5,526 bases of DNA from Bacillota bacterium (GTDB lineage: Bacteria; Bacillota; Bacilli; Bacillales_B; DSM-18226): contig JAKACS010000261.1 in the NCBI GenBank assembly GCA_021821235.1, positions 1-5,526 of the forward strand, read 5' to 3'. The position numbers and the translations under genes are program-made. Under the pieces are notes generated by a model. That model worked only from the letters and a program-made list of their open reading frames with translations, was not told the origin of the DNA and searched no databases. Shown here one piece after another: positions 1-5,526 of this stretch; positions within the stretch are counted from its first letter, which is position 1, and the number at the start of each line of letters is the position of its first letter.

Positions 1-38
1 GTGCTGTGCTGAATCAGTAATTTTTTTTTACTCCATTA
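1..38. other. Left-edge intergenic sequence, no confirmed gene
   Basis: This short stretch precedes the leader RNA. It contains a run of nine T (21-29). A reading frame entering from the left would end at TAA 18-20 (frame 3) or at TGA 10-12 (frame 1), so the upstream gene, if there is one, may finish here. Too few codons are visible to identify it. In B. subtilis the gene at this position is epsB, a tyrosine kinase, but nothing here shows that. No convincing -35/-10 pair was seen. Confidence 0.3.
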
Positions 39-54
39 GTTCTCTATTAAGAAC
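39..54. promoter_or_regulatory. Inverted repeat GTTCT-N6-AGAAC, possible SinR-like operator
   Basis: GTTCT (39-43) and AGAAC (50-54) form a perfect 5-bp inverted repeat with a 6-nt spacer. The left arm continues as GTTCTCT (39-45), which matches the GTTCTYT half site recognised by SinR, the biofilm repressor of Bacillus. A second match, GTTCTTT, lies at 193-199. Established knowledge: SinR represses eps operons, but its main sites are at the epsA promoter rather than in front of epsC. No promoter is visible here, so the repeat may instead be a small RNA stem-loop at the edge of the leader RNA. Confidence 0.3.
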
Positions 55-59
55 ATGTT

Positions 60-176
60 GGTGATGTCTCCTAACCATTAGCAATGGAGGCACTCGGTCA
101 TACTGTGGGTTTAAAAACCTTAGATGCCAGTCGTCGAGAGTGTGATGTGAGGATGGGTTAGATGCCCGTATTTACC
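60..176 (+). promoter_or_regulatory. EAR (eps-associated RNA / 'epsC' RNA) antitermination leader element
   Basis: EAR is a cis-acting RNA found between epsB and epsC in Bacillales. It promotes processive antitermination across the long EPS operon. This region sits directly upstream of an epsC homologue and folds by eye into a fully nested structure. The outer stem is 60-64/172-176 (one G-U pair), and an inner stem is 69-72/150-153. Inside that are hairpin 75-79/83-87 and stem 91-95/138-142 (CACTC/GAGTG). The latter encloses a possible short GG/CC contact (96-97/127-128) and hairpin 107-111/116-120. A small GGG/CCC hairpin (155-157/165-167) lies between the two outer stems. The assignment rests on position, fold and remembered resemblance to the family. 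No covariance search was run, and the ends may be off by several bases. Confidence 0.75.
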
Positions 177-177
177 T

Positions 178-227
178 AAAAACTTTAATCATGTTCTTTT
201 TAGAGAGAGAGTATGATTAAAGTTTTT
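178..227 (+). terminator. Long AT-rich hairpin with T5 tail, candidate intrinsic terminator
   Basis: AAAAACTTTAATCAT (178-192) is the exact reverse complement of 213-227. Pairing continues inwards through 193-200/205-212, allowing four G-U pairs, to a TAGA loop (201-204), giving a stem of about 23 bp. The 3' arm ends in five T, preceded by G, so read in the + direction it looks like an A-tract/stem/T-tract terminator. It starts two bases after the presumed EAR and ends 11 bases before the Shine-Dalgarno of epsC. The stem is poor in G+C, so terminator strength is uncertain. It could instead be an RNA-processing or mRNA-stabilising hairpin. Confidence 0.5.
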
Positions 228-238
228 AATGATGATTG

Positions 239-247
239 AAGGGGGAG
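239..247 (+). promoter_or_regulatory. Ribosome binding site that sets the epsC start
   Basis: The purine run AAGGGGGAG lies 5 bases before ATG 253 (about 7 if only AAGGGGG is counted). It supports that ATG over the in-frame ATG at 229 or 232. The ATG at 229 has only the 3' arm of the hairpin upstream and no usable Shine-Dalgarno. The site lies just outside the hairpin, so it stays accessible if the hairpin forms. Confidence 0.75.
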
Positions 248-252
248 AGGCT

Positions 253-2079
253 ATGACATATAGACAAAGATTATCATTTTTTATCCTTATTGATTCATGT
301 ATTGTGCTAACGGCCATTTATTTTAGTCATTTTTTAGTGAATGCCACGATTTTTGTTCTTACTTTTCCTGTTGTGATCAGTTCAATCGCCATCTTGTTCA
401 GCCATCATTTTTTTTCTGTAAGATACAGACTCTACAAAAAAGCATGGGAATATGCCAGTGTCGGGGAACTAATGATCATTCTGAAAACCGTCACTTTTTC
501 CCTGGTTGCTGCTGGAATGATCCAGGAGCTGATTTTTTTGCGAATTTATTTTCGCATGCTGATGGTGACGTGGCTGCTGAATATTCTCTTGATTGGCGGA
601 TCGCGCTTTTGCTGGCGAATCTATCGCGATTCTGTTCTCAATCAAGCAAACAATCAAAAAAGAACGCTGATTGTTGGTGCTGGATCGGCTGGGATGATGG
701 TAGCAAGGCAGTTAAAAACCAATAAAGATGCTGGGCTCCTACCCGTAGCGTTTATTGATGATGACGAAAAAAAGCATAAGCTTGATATTTTAGGCATCCC
801 GGTTATTAGCGGGGTTGCAGGAATTGAGCAGGCGGTTCGAGAATTACATATTGATCATATTGTGATCGCGATTCCTTCTCTTAGCCGAAAAGAGATGAAC
901 GTTATTTTTCAAGAATGCGCCAAAACGGTAGCGAAGACGCAAATTTTGCCAATGCTTGAAGATTTAATGACAGGGAAAGTATCCGTCCAGCAGTTTCGTG
1001 ATGTCGAAGTGGAAGACTTGTTGGGAAGAGAACCGGTTCAATTGGACATCGAGAGCATTTCGGAATATATTACTAGTAAGGTCGTGCTCGTTACCGGGGC
1101 TGGTGGTTCAATTGGCTCGGAAATTTGCCGGCAAATTGTGAAGTTCACCCCAAAACAGCTGATTTTGGTCGGTCATGGGGAAAACAGCATTTATACTATT
1201 GAAATGGAACTAAGAGAAAGATGTGCGAATGCGGCTATTCAAGTTGTGCCAGTCATTGCGGACTTGCAGGATAGCAAGAGAATCATGGCAGTAATGAGCG
1301 CCTATCATCCCGATGTTGTGTACCATGCAGCCGCACACAAGCATGTTCCATTAATGGAAGGCAATCCGGGGGAAGCGGTGAAAAATAATTTGATTGGCAC
1401 GATCAATGCTGCTCAAGCAGCCAGCTGGAACGGTGTAAAAACATTTGTGATGATTTCGACTGACAAAGCGGTCAATCCGACAAGTGTCATGGGGGCAACA
1501 AAGCGGCTGGCCGAGATGATGATCCAGCACTTGGACCAAGAAAGTACCACCAAGTTTGTTGCTGTTCGCTTTGGGAATGTCCTTGGGAGCCGCGGCAGTG
1601 TTATTCCTTTGTTTAAAAAGCAAATTGAAAAAGGCGGTCCAGTTACCGTCACCCATCCGGATATGGTACGCTATTTTATGACCATCCCAGAAGCTTCCCG
1701 GCTTGTGATTCAAGCTGGTTCCTTGGCAAAAGGCGGCGAAATATTCGTATTAGACATGGGTGATCCTGTGAAAATTGTTGATTTGGCCAAAAATTTAATA
1801 AAGCTGTCCGGAAACATAGTGGAAGAGATCGGCATTGAATATTCGGGAATCAGGCCGGGAGAAAAACTGTTTGAAGAATTGCTGAAGCCCGATGAGATTC
1901 ATGAGCAGCAAATTTATCCGAAAATCTATATTGGCAAGAAAGCGGAGCTTTTTTTAGAGGAAATTGAAGAAATTATCGCGACATTTGAAAACATGGATCC
2001 ACAGGAACTTAAGGAAAAATTAATTCATCTTGCCAATAATAAAGCAACGACAAAACCATTATTGTCCGTTTCAGTCTAA
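253..2079 (+). CDS. epsC: EpsC/CapD-type membrane-bound UDP-N-acetylhexosamine 4,6-dehydratase
   Basis: The product is 608 aa, the usual size for the CapD/EpsC/WbpM/PglF family. These proteins convert UDP-HexNAc, typically UDP-GlcNAc, to the 4-keto-6-deoxy sugar at the membrane for EPS repeat-unit synthesis. Four hydrophobic segments lie near residues 9-28, 34-53, 73-95 and 101-119. A CoA-binding-like Rossmann domain follows (VGAGSAG, 141-147). The C-terminal extended SDR domain has the NAD(P)-binding motif TGAGGSIG (281-288), [17 protein letters not shown] with TDK at 403-405 and K417, and [12 protein letters not shown]. The catalytic Tyr of classical SDRs is Met413 (MGATK), as is normal for the large membrane members of this family. 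The ATG at 253 is chosen for its Shine-Dalgarno; starting at 229 would add eight residues (MMIEGGEA). The gene follows the EAR-like leader, as in B. subtilis, and ends 14 nt before gtaB. The family is secure, the exact sugar is not. Confidence 0.92.
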   Translation: MTYRQRLSFFILIDSCIVLTAIYFSHFLVNATIFVLTFPVVISSIAILFSHHFFSVRYRLYKKAWEYASVGELMIILKTVTFSLVAAGMIQELIFLRIYFRMLMVTWLLNILLIGGSRFCWRIYRDSVLNQANNQKRTLIVGAGSAGMMVARQLKTNKDAGLLPVAFIDDDEKKHKLDILGIPVISGVAGIEQAVRELHIDHIVIAIPSLSRKEMNVIFQECAKTVAKTQILPMLEDLMTGKVSVQQFRDVEVEDLLGREPVQLDIESISEYITSKVVLVTGAGGSIGSEICRQIVKFTPKQLILVGHGENSIYTIEMELRERCANAAIQVVPVIADLQDSKRIMAVMSAYHPDVVYHAAAHKHVPLMEGNPGEAVKNNLIGTINAAQAASWNGVKTFVMISTDKAVNPTSVMGATKRLAEMMIQHLDQESTTKFVAVRFGNVLGSRGSVIPLFKKQIEKGGPVTVTHPDMVRYFMTIPEASRLVIQAGSLAKGGEIFVLDMGDPVKIVDLAKNLIKLSGNIVEEIGIEYSGIRPGEKLFEELLKPDEIHEQQIYPKIYIGKKAELFLEEIEEIIATFENMDPQELKEKLIHLANNKATTKPLLSVSV

Positions 2080-2093
2080 AGGAGTGTTATTTG

Positions 2094-2987
2094 ATGAAAG
2101 TACGAAAAGCGATTATACCTGCAGCAGGGTTAGGAACGAGATTCCTTCCCGCCACAAAAGCGATGCCAAAAGAAATGCTGCCGATTGTTGACAAACCGAC
2201 GATCCAATATATTGTCGAAGAAGCGGTTGCCTCCGGGATTGAGGATATCATTATCGTGACCGGAAAAGGAAAGCGGGCAATTGAAGACCACTTCGACAAT
2301 TCCTTTGAGCTAGAACACAATCTATTAGAAAAAGGGAAAATGGATTTACTCGATGAAGTGCAAAAATCGTCGAAGTTGGTAGATATTCACTATATCCGCC
2401 AAAAAGAGCCAAAAGGCTTAGGGCATGCGATTTGGTGCGCGCGTAAATTCATTGGCGATGAGCCGTTTGCAGTGCTGCTTGGCGATGACATTGTCCAGGC
2501 GAAAAAACCGTGCCTGCAGCAGTTAATGGAACAATACGAAAGATACAATGCCACCATTCTAGGTGTGCAGTCTGTAGCAGATGAGGAAGTTTCCCGTTAC
2601 GGAATTGTTGATGCTCAGGCGATTGGCGACCGTTTTTACAGTGTCAACAGCCTTGTTGAGAAGCCGAAGCAGGAAGATGCACCGTCCAATCTCGCTATTC
2701 TTGGACGCTACATCTTAAGCCCAAAAATTTTCGAAATTTTAGGTGAGCAACGTCCTGGCGCTGGCGGCGAAATTCAACTGACCGATGCAATTTCGGCATT
2801 GAATCAGTTTGAAGCGGTCTATGCGTATGATTTTGAAGGAACGCGCTATGATGTCGGTGAAAAAATGGGCTTCATTCAGACAACAATTGAGTTTGCCTTG
2901 CAGCGCGAGGATTTGCGCCCAGAGTTAATTCATTATCTTTCAGAGGTTCTCGAGAAAGAACTGATGAAAGAGCGGACAAAAGGCTGA
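2094..2987 (+). CDS. gtaB: UTP-glucose-1-phosphate uridylyltransferase
   Basis: This cytoplasmic enzyme makes UDP-glucose from UTP and glucose 1-phosphate. UDP-glucose is the donor for glucose in EPS, teichoic acid and glycolipids. The 297-aa product keeps the family motifs in order: [22 protein letters not shown] from residue 9 (nucleotide binding), [11 protein letters not shown] ending near 112, LLGDD (128-132), VEKP (188-191), [12 protein letters not shown] (222-233) and GTRYDVGEK (249-257). It reads as very close to B. subtilis GtaB, which is 292 aa. A Shine-Dalgarno AAAGGAG (2078-2084) overlaps the epsC stop codon. Start choice is between ATG 2094 and TTG 2091, one codon earlier; ATG is preferred, but the TTG form (MMKVRKA) would match the B. 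subtilis N-terminus length (MKKVRKA). In B. subtilis gtaB is not in the eps operon, so this copy is probably dedicated to EPS and may be a paralogue of a housekeeping gene. Confidence 0.95.
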   Translation: MKVRKAIIPAAGLGTRFLPATKAMPKEMLPIVDKPTIQYIVEEAVASGIEDIIIVTGKGKRAIEDHFDNSFELEHNLLEKGKMDLLDEVQKSSKLVDIHYIRQKEPKGLGHAIWCARKFIGDEPFAVLLGDDIVQAKKPCLQQLMEQYERYNATILGVQSVADEEVSRYGIVDAQAIGDRFYSVNSLVEKPKQEDAPSNLAILGRYILSPKIFEILGEQRPGAGGEIQLTDAISALNQFEAVYAYDFEGTRYDVGEKMGFIQTTIEFALQREDLRPELIHYLSEVLEKELMKERTKG

Positions 2988-2992
2988 GTCTG

Positions 2993-4147
2993 ATGGCAGA
3001 TAAAGTTCTTTTTGTTGCGACGGTCGATTATCATTTCAAAGCTTTTCATCTGCCTTATTTAAAATGGTTTAAAGAGCAAGGATGGGAAGTCCATGTAGCA
3101 GCATCCGGCTCACTGGATCTGCCGTATGTTGACAAGAAGTTTACAATCCCGATTCAACGGTTTCCGTTTCATCGCGGAAATGTTCGCGCCTACCGGGAAC
3201 TAAAAGAACGGATTAACGAGAATCATTATAAATTGATCCACTGCCACACCCCAACGGGTGGGGCTCTTGGCCGTTTGGCGGCTCGAAAAGCAAGGGGGCA
3301 TGGCACAAAGGTTTTATACACAGCACACGGCTTTCATTTTTTTCATGGTGCACCGCTTTTGAACTGGCTTATTTATTATCCAATTGAAAAAATCCTCTCA
3401 AGGATGACCGATTGTTTGATCACAATTAATGAGGAGGATTTTCAAACGGCATTGAGGCACCGGTTTAAAGCGGATCAGATCAAGCATGTGCACGGAGTTG
3501 GGGTGAATACAGATCGATTTCACCCAATCTCCCCGGAGGAAAAACGGAGATTAAGAGCAATGTTTGGCTATCAAGAGCAAGACGTTTTACTGTTTTACGC
3601 AGCCGAATTTAATAAAAATAAACATCAACAGCTGTTGATTAAAGCATTGGCAAAAATAAAGGACCAGATCCCAGAAGCAAAACTCTTGCTTGCGGGAGAT
3701 GGTCCTCTTTTATTGGGCTGCAAACAGCTAGCAGCACAGCTTGGAGTCGAGCAAATGGTGGAGTTTTTAGGTTTCCGCCAAGATATTGAACAGCTGTTAA
3801 AAATAAGTGACCTTGCAGTGGCTTCGAGCCTGCGTGAAGGGTTGCCCGTCAACATCATGGAAGCGATGGCCTGCGGCCTGCCGGTTGTCGCCAGCGACAA
3901 TCGCGGGCATCGGGAATTGGTTGATCAAGATCAGAATGGCTGGCTGGTTGAAAAAGAAGATGTTGATGAGTTTGCACATCGAATAAAATTGATTACCACC
4001 AATCGTGATTTAATGAAACAATTTGGGGCTTTTGGTCAAAAGAAAGTCAATACTTTTTATAGTTTGCAAAAAGTACACAGAGAAATGAACGCTGTTTACC
4101 AAGAATTTATGAAAGAAAGGAGGAAAACCGTTTGGATAGCCCAATGA
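2993..4147 (+). CDS. epsD: EpsD-like family 4 (GT-B fold) glycosyltransferase
   Basis: The 384-aa product is a retaining GT-B glycosyltransferase, expected to act on the cytoplasmic face of the membrane and add a sugar to the lipid-linked EPS unit. The N-terminal acceptor domain carries HCHTPTGG (83-90) and AHGFHFFHGA (111-120), a signature of EpsD/Cps-type enzymes, followed by GVGVNTDRF (168-176) at the domain linker. The C-terminal nucleotide-sugar domain has FNKNKHQ (206-212), LLAGDGP (232-238) and REGLPVNIMEAMACGLPVV, with the E-x7-E pair E282/E290 and the GH-RELV segment at 305-310. There is no signal peptide or clear membrane span. The start lies 5 nt after the gtaB stop, with AAAAGG (2978-2983) as a modest ribosome site, so translation is probably coupled to gtaB. 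The 3' end overlaps the next gene. Sugar and linkage cannot be read from the sequence, and the epsD symbol rests on motif and order similarity. Confidence 0.88.
   Translation: MADKVLFVATVDYHFKAFHLPYLKWFKEQGWEVHVAASGSLDLPYVDKKFTIPIQRFPFHRGNVRAYRELKERINENHYKLIHCHTPTGGALGRLAARKARGHGTKVLYTAHGFHFFHGAPLLNWLIYYPIEKILSRMTDCLITINEEDFQTALRHRFKADQIKHVHGVGVNTDRFHPISPEEKRRLRAMFGYQEQDVLLFYAAEFNKNKHQQLLIKALAKIKDQIPEAKLLLAGDGPLLLGCKQLAAQLGVEQMVEFLGFRQDIEQLLKISDLAVASSLREGLPVNIMEAMACGLPVVASDNRGHRELVDQDQNGWLVEKEDVDEFAHRIKLITTNRDLMKQFGAFGQKKVNTFYSLQKVHREMNAVYQEFMKERRKTVWIAQ
4116..4123 (+). promoter_or_regulatory. Ribosome binding site that sets a TTG start for the EpsF-like gene
   Basis: AAAGGAGG is a near-perfect Shine-Dalgarno inside the end of the preceding gene. 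It is 8 nt from TTG 4132, the normal spacing, but 20 nt from ATG 4144, which would be too far. It therefore decides for the TTG start. Confidence 0.75.
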
Positions 4148-5259
4148 GAATTTTGCATGTAGTAGTGAATATGAATCGCGGCGGCGCCGAAACGCTGATT
4201 ATGAACTTGTATAGAAATATCGACCGAACAAAGGTTCAATTCGATTTTTTAACCTGCAAAGAAGGTGTATTTGATCCTGAAATCACTCAATTGGGTGGGA
4301 AAATTCATAAAATCCCTTACATTACAGAGGTTGGTCATTTTCAATACATTCAAGCATTGACCAATTTTTTTACTAAAAATCATTATCAGATCGTTCATTC
4401 CCATTTAGATAAAATGAGCGGCTTGGTACTCCGGGCTGCGAAAAAGGCAGGAGTACCCGTTCGAATTTCACATAGCCACAATACAAAAAGTGAAGGCGGT
4501 ATAGCAACAAAAATCTATAAGTGGTATTCAGGAAAGTTGATTCCTTCCAATGCAACGGAATTGTTTGCTTGTTCTATGGATGCCGCAAAGTGGCTATTTG
4601 GAAAAAAATCAACGACTGCAACCATTATAAAAAACGGAATTGATTTAAAACAATTTCAATACTCTAAAGAAATAAGAGAGAAAATGAGAGCGGAACTAGG
4701 AATCGGAAATGAAACGTTTGTAATAGGGCACATTGGCCGCTTTAATGAACAAAAGAATCACATCTTTTTACTTAAGATTTTTGCGAAATTCGTTAAATTT
4801 AAACCCCATTCAGTATTGATTTTAGTAGGAGATGGAAACTTAAAACCTTTCATTGAAAAAAAGGTGCGCCAAATGGGTTTGATAGCAAATGTTCGATTCT
4901 TAGGAGTTCGAAGCGATGTAAATCGAATCCTCCAAGGGATGGATGTTCTTGTCTTTCCTTCTTTACATGAGGGCTTACCCGTATCATTAATTGAAGCACA
5001 AGCTGCAGGTATTCCGTGTGTGATTTCCGATGTGATTTCCGATGAGGTGAATATGGGTGCTGGACTTATTCATTATGAAAGTATTAAAAATTCACCAAAA
5101 AGATGGGTGCAAATGATCATTCAACATTCCAACACGAAAGTGGATCCAATCAAGTTCATTAAAGAACGGGGTTATGACATCACGATTTCAGCTAGTTGGA
5201 TTCAAGAATTTTATTTAAAACGAGTAAAAAAATTTAGGAGTAGCAGGGAAACAGCCTGA
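4132..5259 (+). CDS. epsF: EpsF-like family 4 (GT-B fold) glycosyltransferase
   Basis: The 375-aa product resembles B. subtilis EpsF closely in order and wording of motifs, and probably transfers a sugar to the growing EPS repeat unit. The N-terminal domain begins MRILHVVVNMNRGGAETLIMNLYR (GGAET at 17-21), a donor-enzyme glycine loop, followed by VHSH (88-91) and ISHSHNT (112-118). NGID (168-171) marks the linker. The C-terminal domain has HIGRFNEQKNH (200-210), LVGDGN (231-236), RFLGVRSDV and PSLHEGLPVSLIEAQAAGIP (276-295), with the E-x7-E pair E280/E288. Translation is taken from TTG 4132 because of the strong Shine-Dalgarno. This gives MDSPMRILHV and a 16-nt overlap with the upstream gene. 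The alternative ATG 4144 would give a 4-nt ATGA overlap. The gene looks richer in A+T than its upstream neighbour. No epsE homologue lies between the two glycosyltransferase genes. Confidence 0.88.
   Translation: MDSPMRILHVVVNMNRGGAETLIMNLYRNIDRTKVQFDFLTCKEGVFDPEITQLGGKIHKIPYITEVGHFQYIQALTNFFTKNHYQIVHSHLDKMSGLVLRAAKKAGVPVRISHSHNTKSEGGIATKIYKWYSGKLIPSNATELFACSMDAAKWLFGKKSTTATIIKNGIDLKQFQYSKEIREKMRAELGIGNETFVIGHIGRFNEQKNHIFLLKIFAKFVKFKPHSVLILVGDGNLKPFIEKKVRQMGLIANVRFLGVRSDVNRILQGMDVLVFPSLHEGLPVSLIEAQAAGIPCVISDVISDEVNMGAGLIHYESIKNSPKRWVQMIIQHSNTKVDPIKFIKERGYDITISASWIQEFYLKRVKKFRSSRETA
5019..5042 (+). repeat. Perfect 12-bp tandem duplication inside the EpsF-like gene
   Basis: TGTGATTTCCGA occurs twice head to tail, in frame, encoding VISD-VISD just after the E-x7-E region. 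The remembered B. subtilis EpsF sequence has IISDSITEKV at the same place with no length difference. The repeat may therefore reflect ordinary divergence or gene conversion-like drift rather than a net insertion. The reading frame is intact. Confidence 0.6.
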
Positions 5260-5263
5260 CACT

Positions 5264-5269
5264 GAGGGG
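5264..5269 (+). promoter_or_regulatory. Ribosome binding site of the right-edge partial gene
   Basis: GAGGGG lies between the stop of the EpsF-like gene (5257-5259) and ATG 5277 with 7-nt spacing. It supports the truncated frame as a real gene and fixes its start. Confidence 0.65.
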
Positions 5270-5276
5270 TTCGATC

Positions 5277-5526
5277 ATGCCTAAAATAAGATGCTTAATT
5301 AGACTGGGAGAGGTGCCTCTACATCTTTATCAGATTACTGCCGGTTTTCTGATGCTAAAACATCAAGGAATTATTGAATTAGAAATTGAAAAACAGAGAT
5401 CGTTCGATCGGGATCGGCTTCCATATAATATGATGGAAGTTATTTTTAACGAGGAAATAAAAATCTTATACGATTTGAATGATGGTTACGATAATCTTTT
5501 AGATCATAATCAAGATTATGTAGAGT
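5277..5526 (+). CDS. Partial gene of unknown family in the EPS operon (N-terminal 83 aa)
   Basis: An open frame runs from ATG 5277 to the right edge without a stop and is cut off by the window. It begins MPKIRCLIRLGEVPLHLYQI and continues through GFLMLKHQGIIELEIEKQ, LPYNMMEVIF, EEIKILYDLNDGYDNLLD and HNQDYVE. A good Shine-Dalgarno, GAGGGG (5264-5269), lies 7 nt before the ATG, and the gap to the preceding stop codon is 17 nt, so it is co-transcribed. There is no signal peptide. The 20-30 region is moderately hydrophobic (ITAGFLMLKHQGII) and the rest is acidic and soluble-looking. I do not recognise the family. By position it may be another sugar transferase or EPS-modifying enzyme, with the YDLNDGY segment a possible nucleotide-sugar-contacting loop, but this is inference only. 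Confidence 0.7.
   Translation, partial: MPKIRCLIRLGEVPLHLYQITAGFLMLKHQGIIELEIEKQRSFDRDRLPYNMMEVIFNEEIKILYDLNDGYDNLLDHNQDYVE

Noticed and set aside
16..32. AGTAA-T7-TTACT inverted repeat around the T run
   Set aside because: It has only 5 A+T-rich pairs with a 7-nt loop and no T tail after the stem. A terminator whose stem lies left of the window cannot be judged.
20..60. Possible sigma-A promoter with TATTAA (45-50) as -10
   Set aside because: No TTGACA-like -35 lies 16-18 nt upstream, only the T run. TATTAA is common in AT-rich sequence.
60..176. Cyclic di-GMP or other metabolite riboswitch as an alternative for the leader
   Set aside because: I could not see the conserved core of the c-di-GMP-I (GEMM) class. 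Position before epsC and the overall fold fit EAR better.
229..252. Eight-residue N-terminal extension of EpsC from ATG 229
   Set aside because: There is no Shine-Dalgarno upstream, only the 3' arm of the hairpin. ATG 253 has AAGGGGGAG at proper spacing, and the peptide MMIEGGEA is the translated ribosome site.
1480..1520. EpsC lacks the catalytic Tyr of the SDR YxxxK motif (MGATK instead of YGATK)
   Set aside because: Met at this position is normal for the large membrane-bound family members such as WbpM and PglF, so it is not a sign of an inactive enzyme.
1351..1713. Minus-strand open frame of 120 codons inside epsC
   Set aside because: It is antisense to conserved dehydratase motifs, has no ribosome site and a composition typical of a shadow frame. 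The same applies to the other minus-strand frames within the genes.
1..5526. CRISPR arrays, tRNA/rRNA genes, insertion sequences, attachment sites
   Set aside because: No regularly spaced repeats, tRNA-like cloverleaf, transposase-like frame or terminal inverted repeats were seen in the window.

Overview
The window is part of an exopolysaccharide (EPS) biosynthesis operon read entirely on the + strand. It most likely comes from a member of the Bacillaceae. Three things point there: strong AAAGGAGG-type ribosome binding sites, proteins that read as close relatives of Bacillus EpsC, GtaB, EpsD and EpsF, and a leader RNA that looks like the EAR (eps-associated RNA, Rfam family 'epsC'), an element known from Bacillales. 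The genus cannot be fixed from sequence alone. The mixed base composition and the epsC-gtaB-glycosyltransferase order would suit a Geobacillus/Anoxybacillus/Bacillus-type genome.

Layout. Positions 1-252 are non-coding. They hold a short inverted repeat with a SinR-like half site (39-54), a folded RNA of about 117 nt matching the EAR position and architecture (60-176), and a 23-bp AT-rich hairpin ending in T5 (178-227). Four complete genes follow with little or no spacing: an EpsC/CapD-type membrane-bound UDP-sugar 4,6-dehydratase (253-2079), a GtaB UTP-glucose-1-phosphate uridylyltransferase (2094-2987), an EpsD-like GT4 glycosyltransferase (2993-4147), and an EpsF-like GT4 glycosyltransferase (4132-5259, TTG start, overlapping its neighbour by 16 nt). 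A fifth gene of unknown family starts at 5277 and runs off the right edge.

How the genes work together. EpsC and GtaB make activated sugars (a 4-keto-6-deoxy UDP-HexNAc precursor and UDP-glucose). The two GT-B glycosyltransferases probably add sugars to the lipid-linked repeat unit on the cytoplasmic face of the membrane. The EAR would let RNA polymerase read through terminators along this long operon, and the hairpin right after it is a natural first target. Compared with the B. subtilis epsA-O operon, gtaB is inserted after epsC and epsE is missing between epsD and epsF. The system is a variant of known biology. The parts most worth a second look are the EAR-plus-hairpin leader and the unidentified gene at the right edge.
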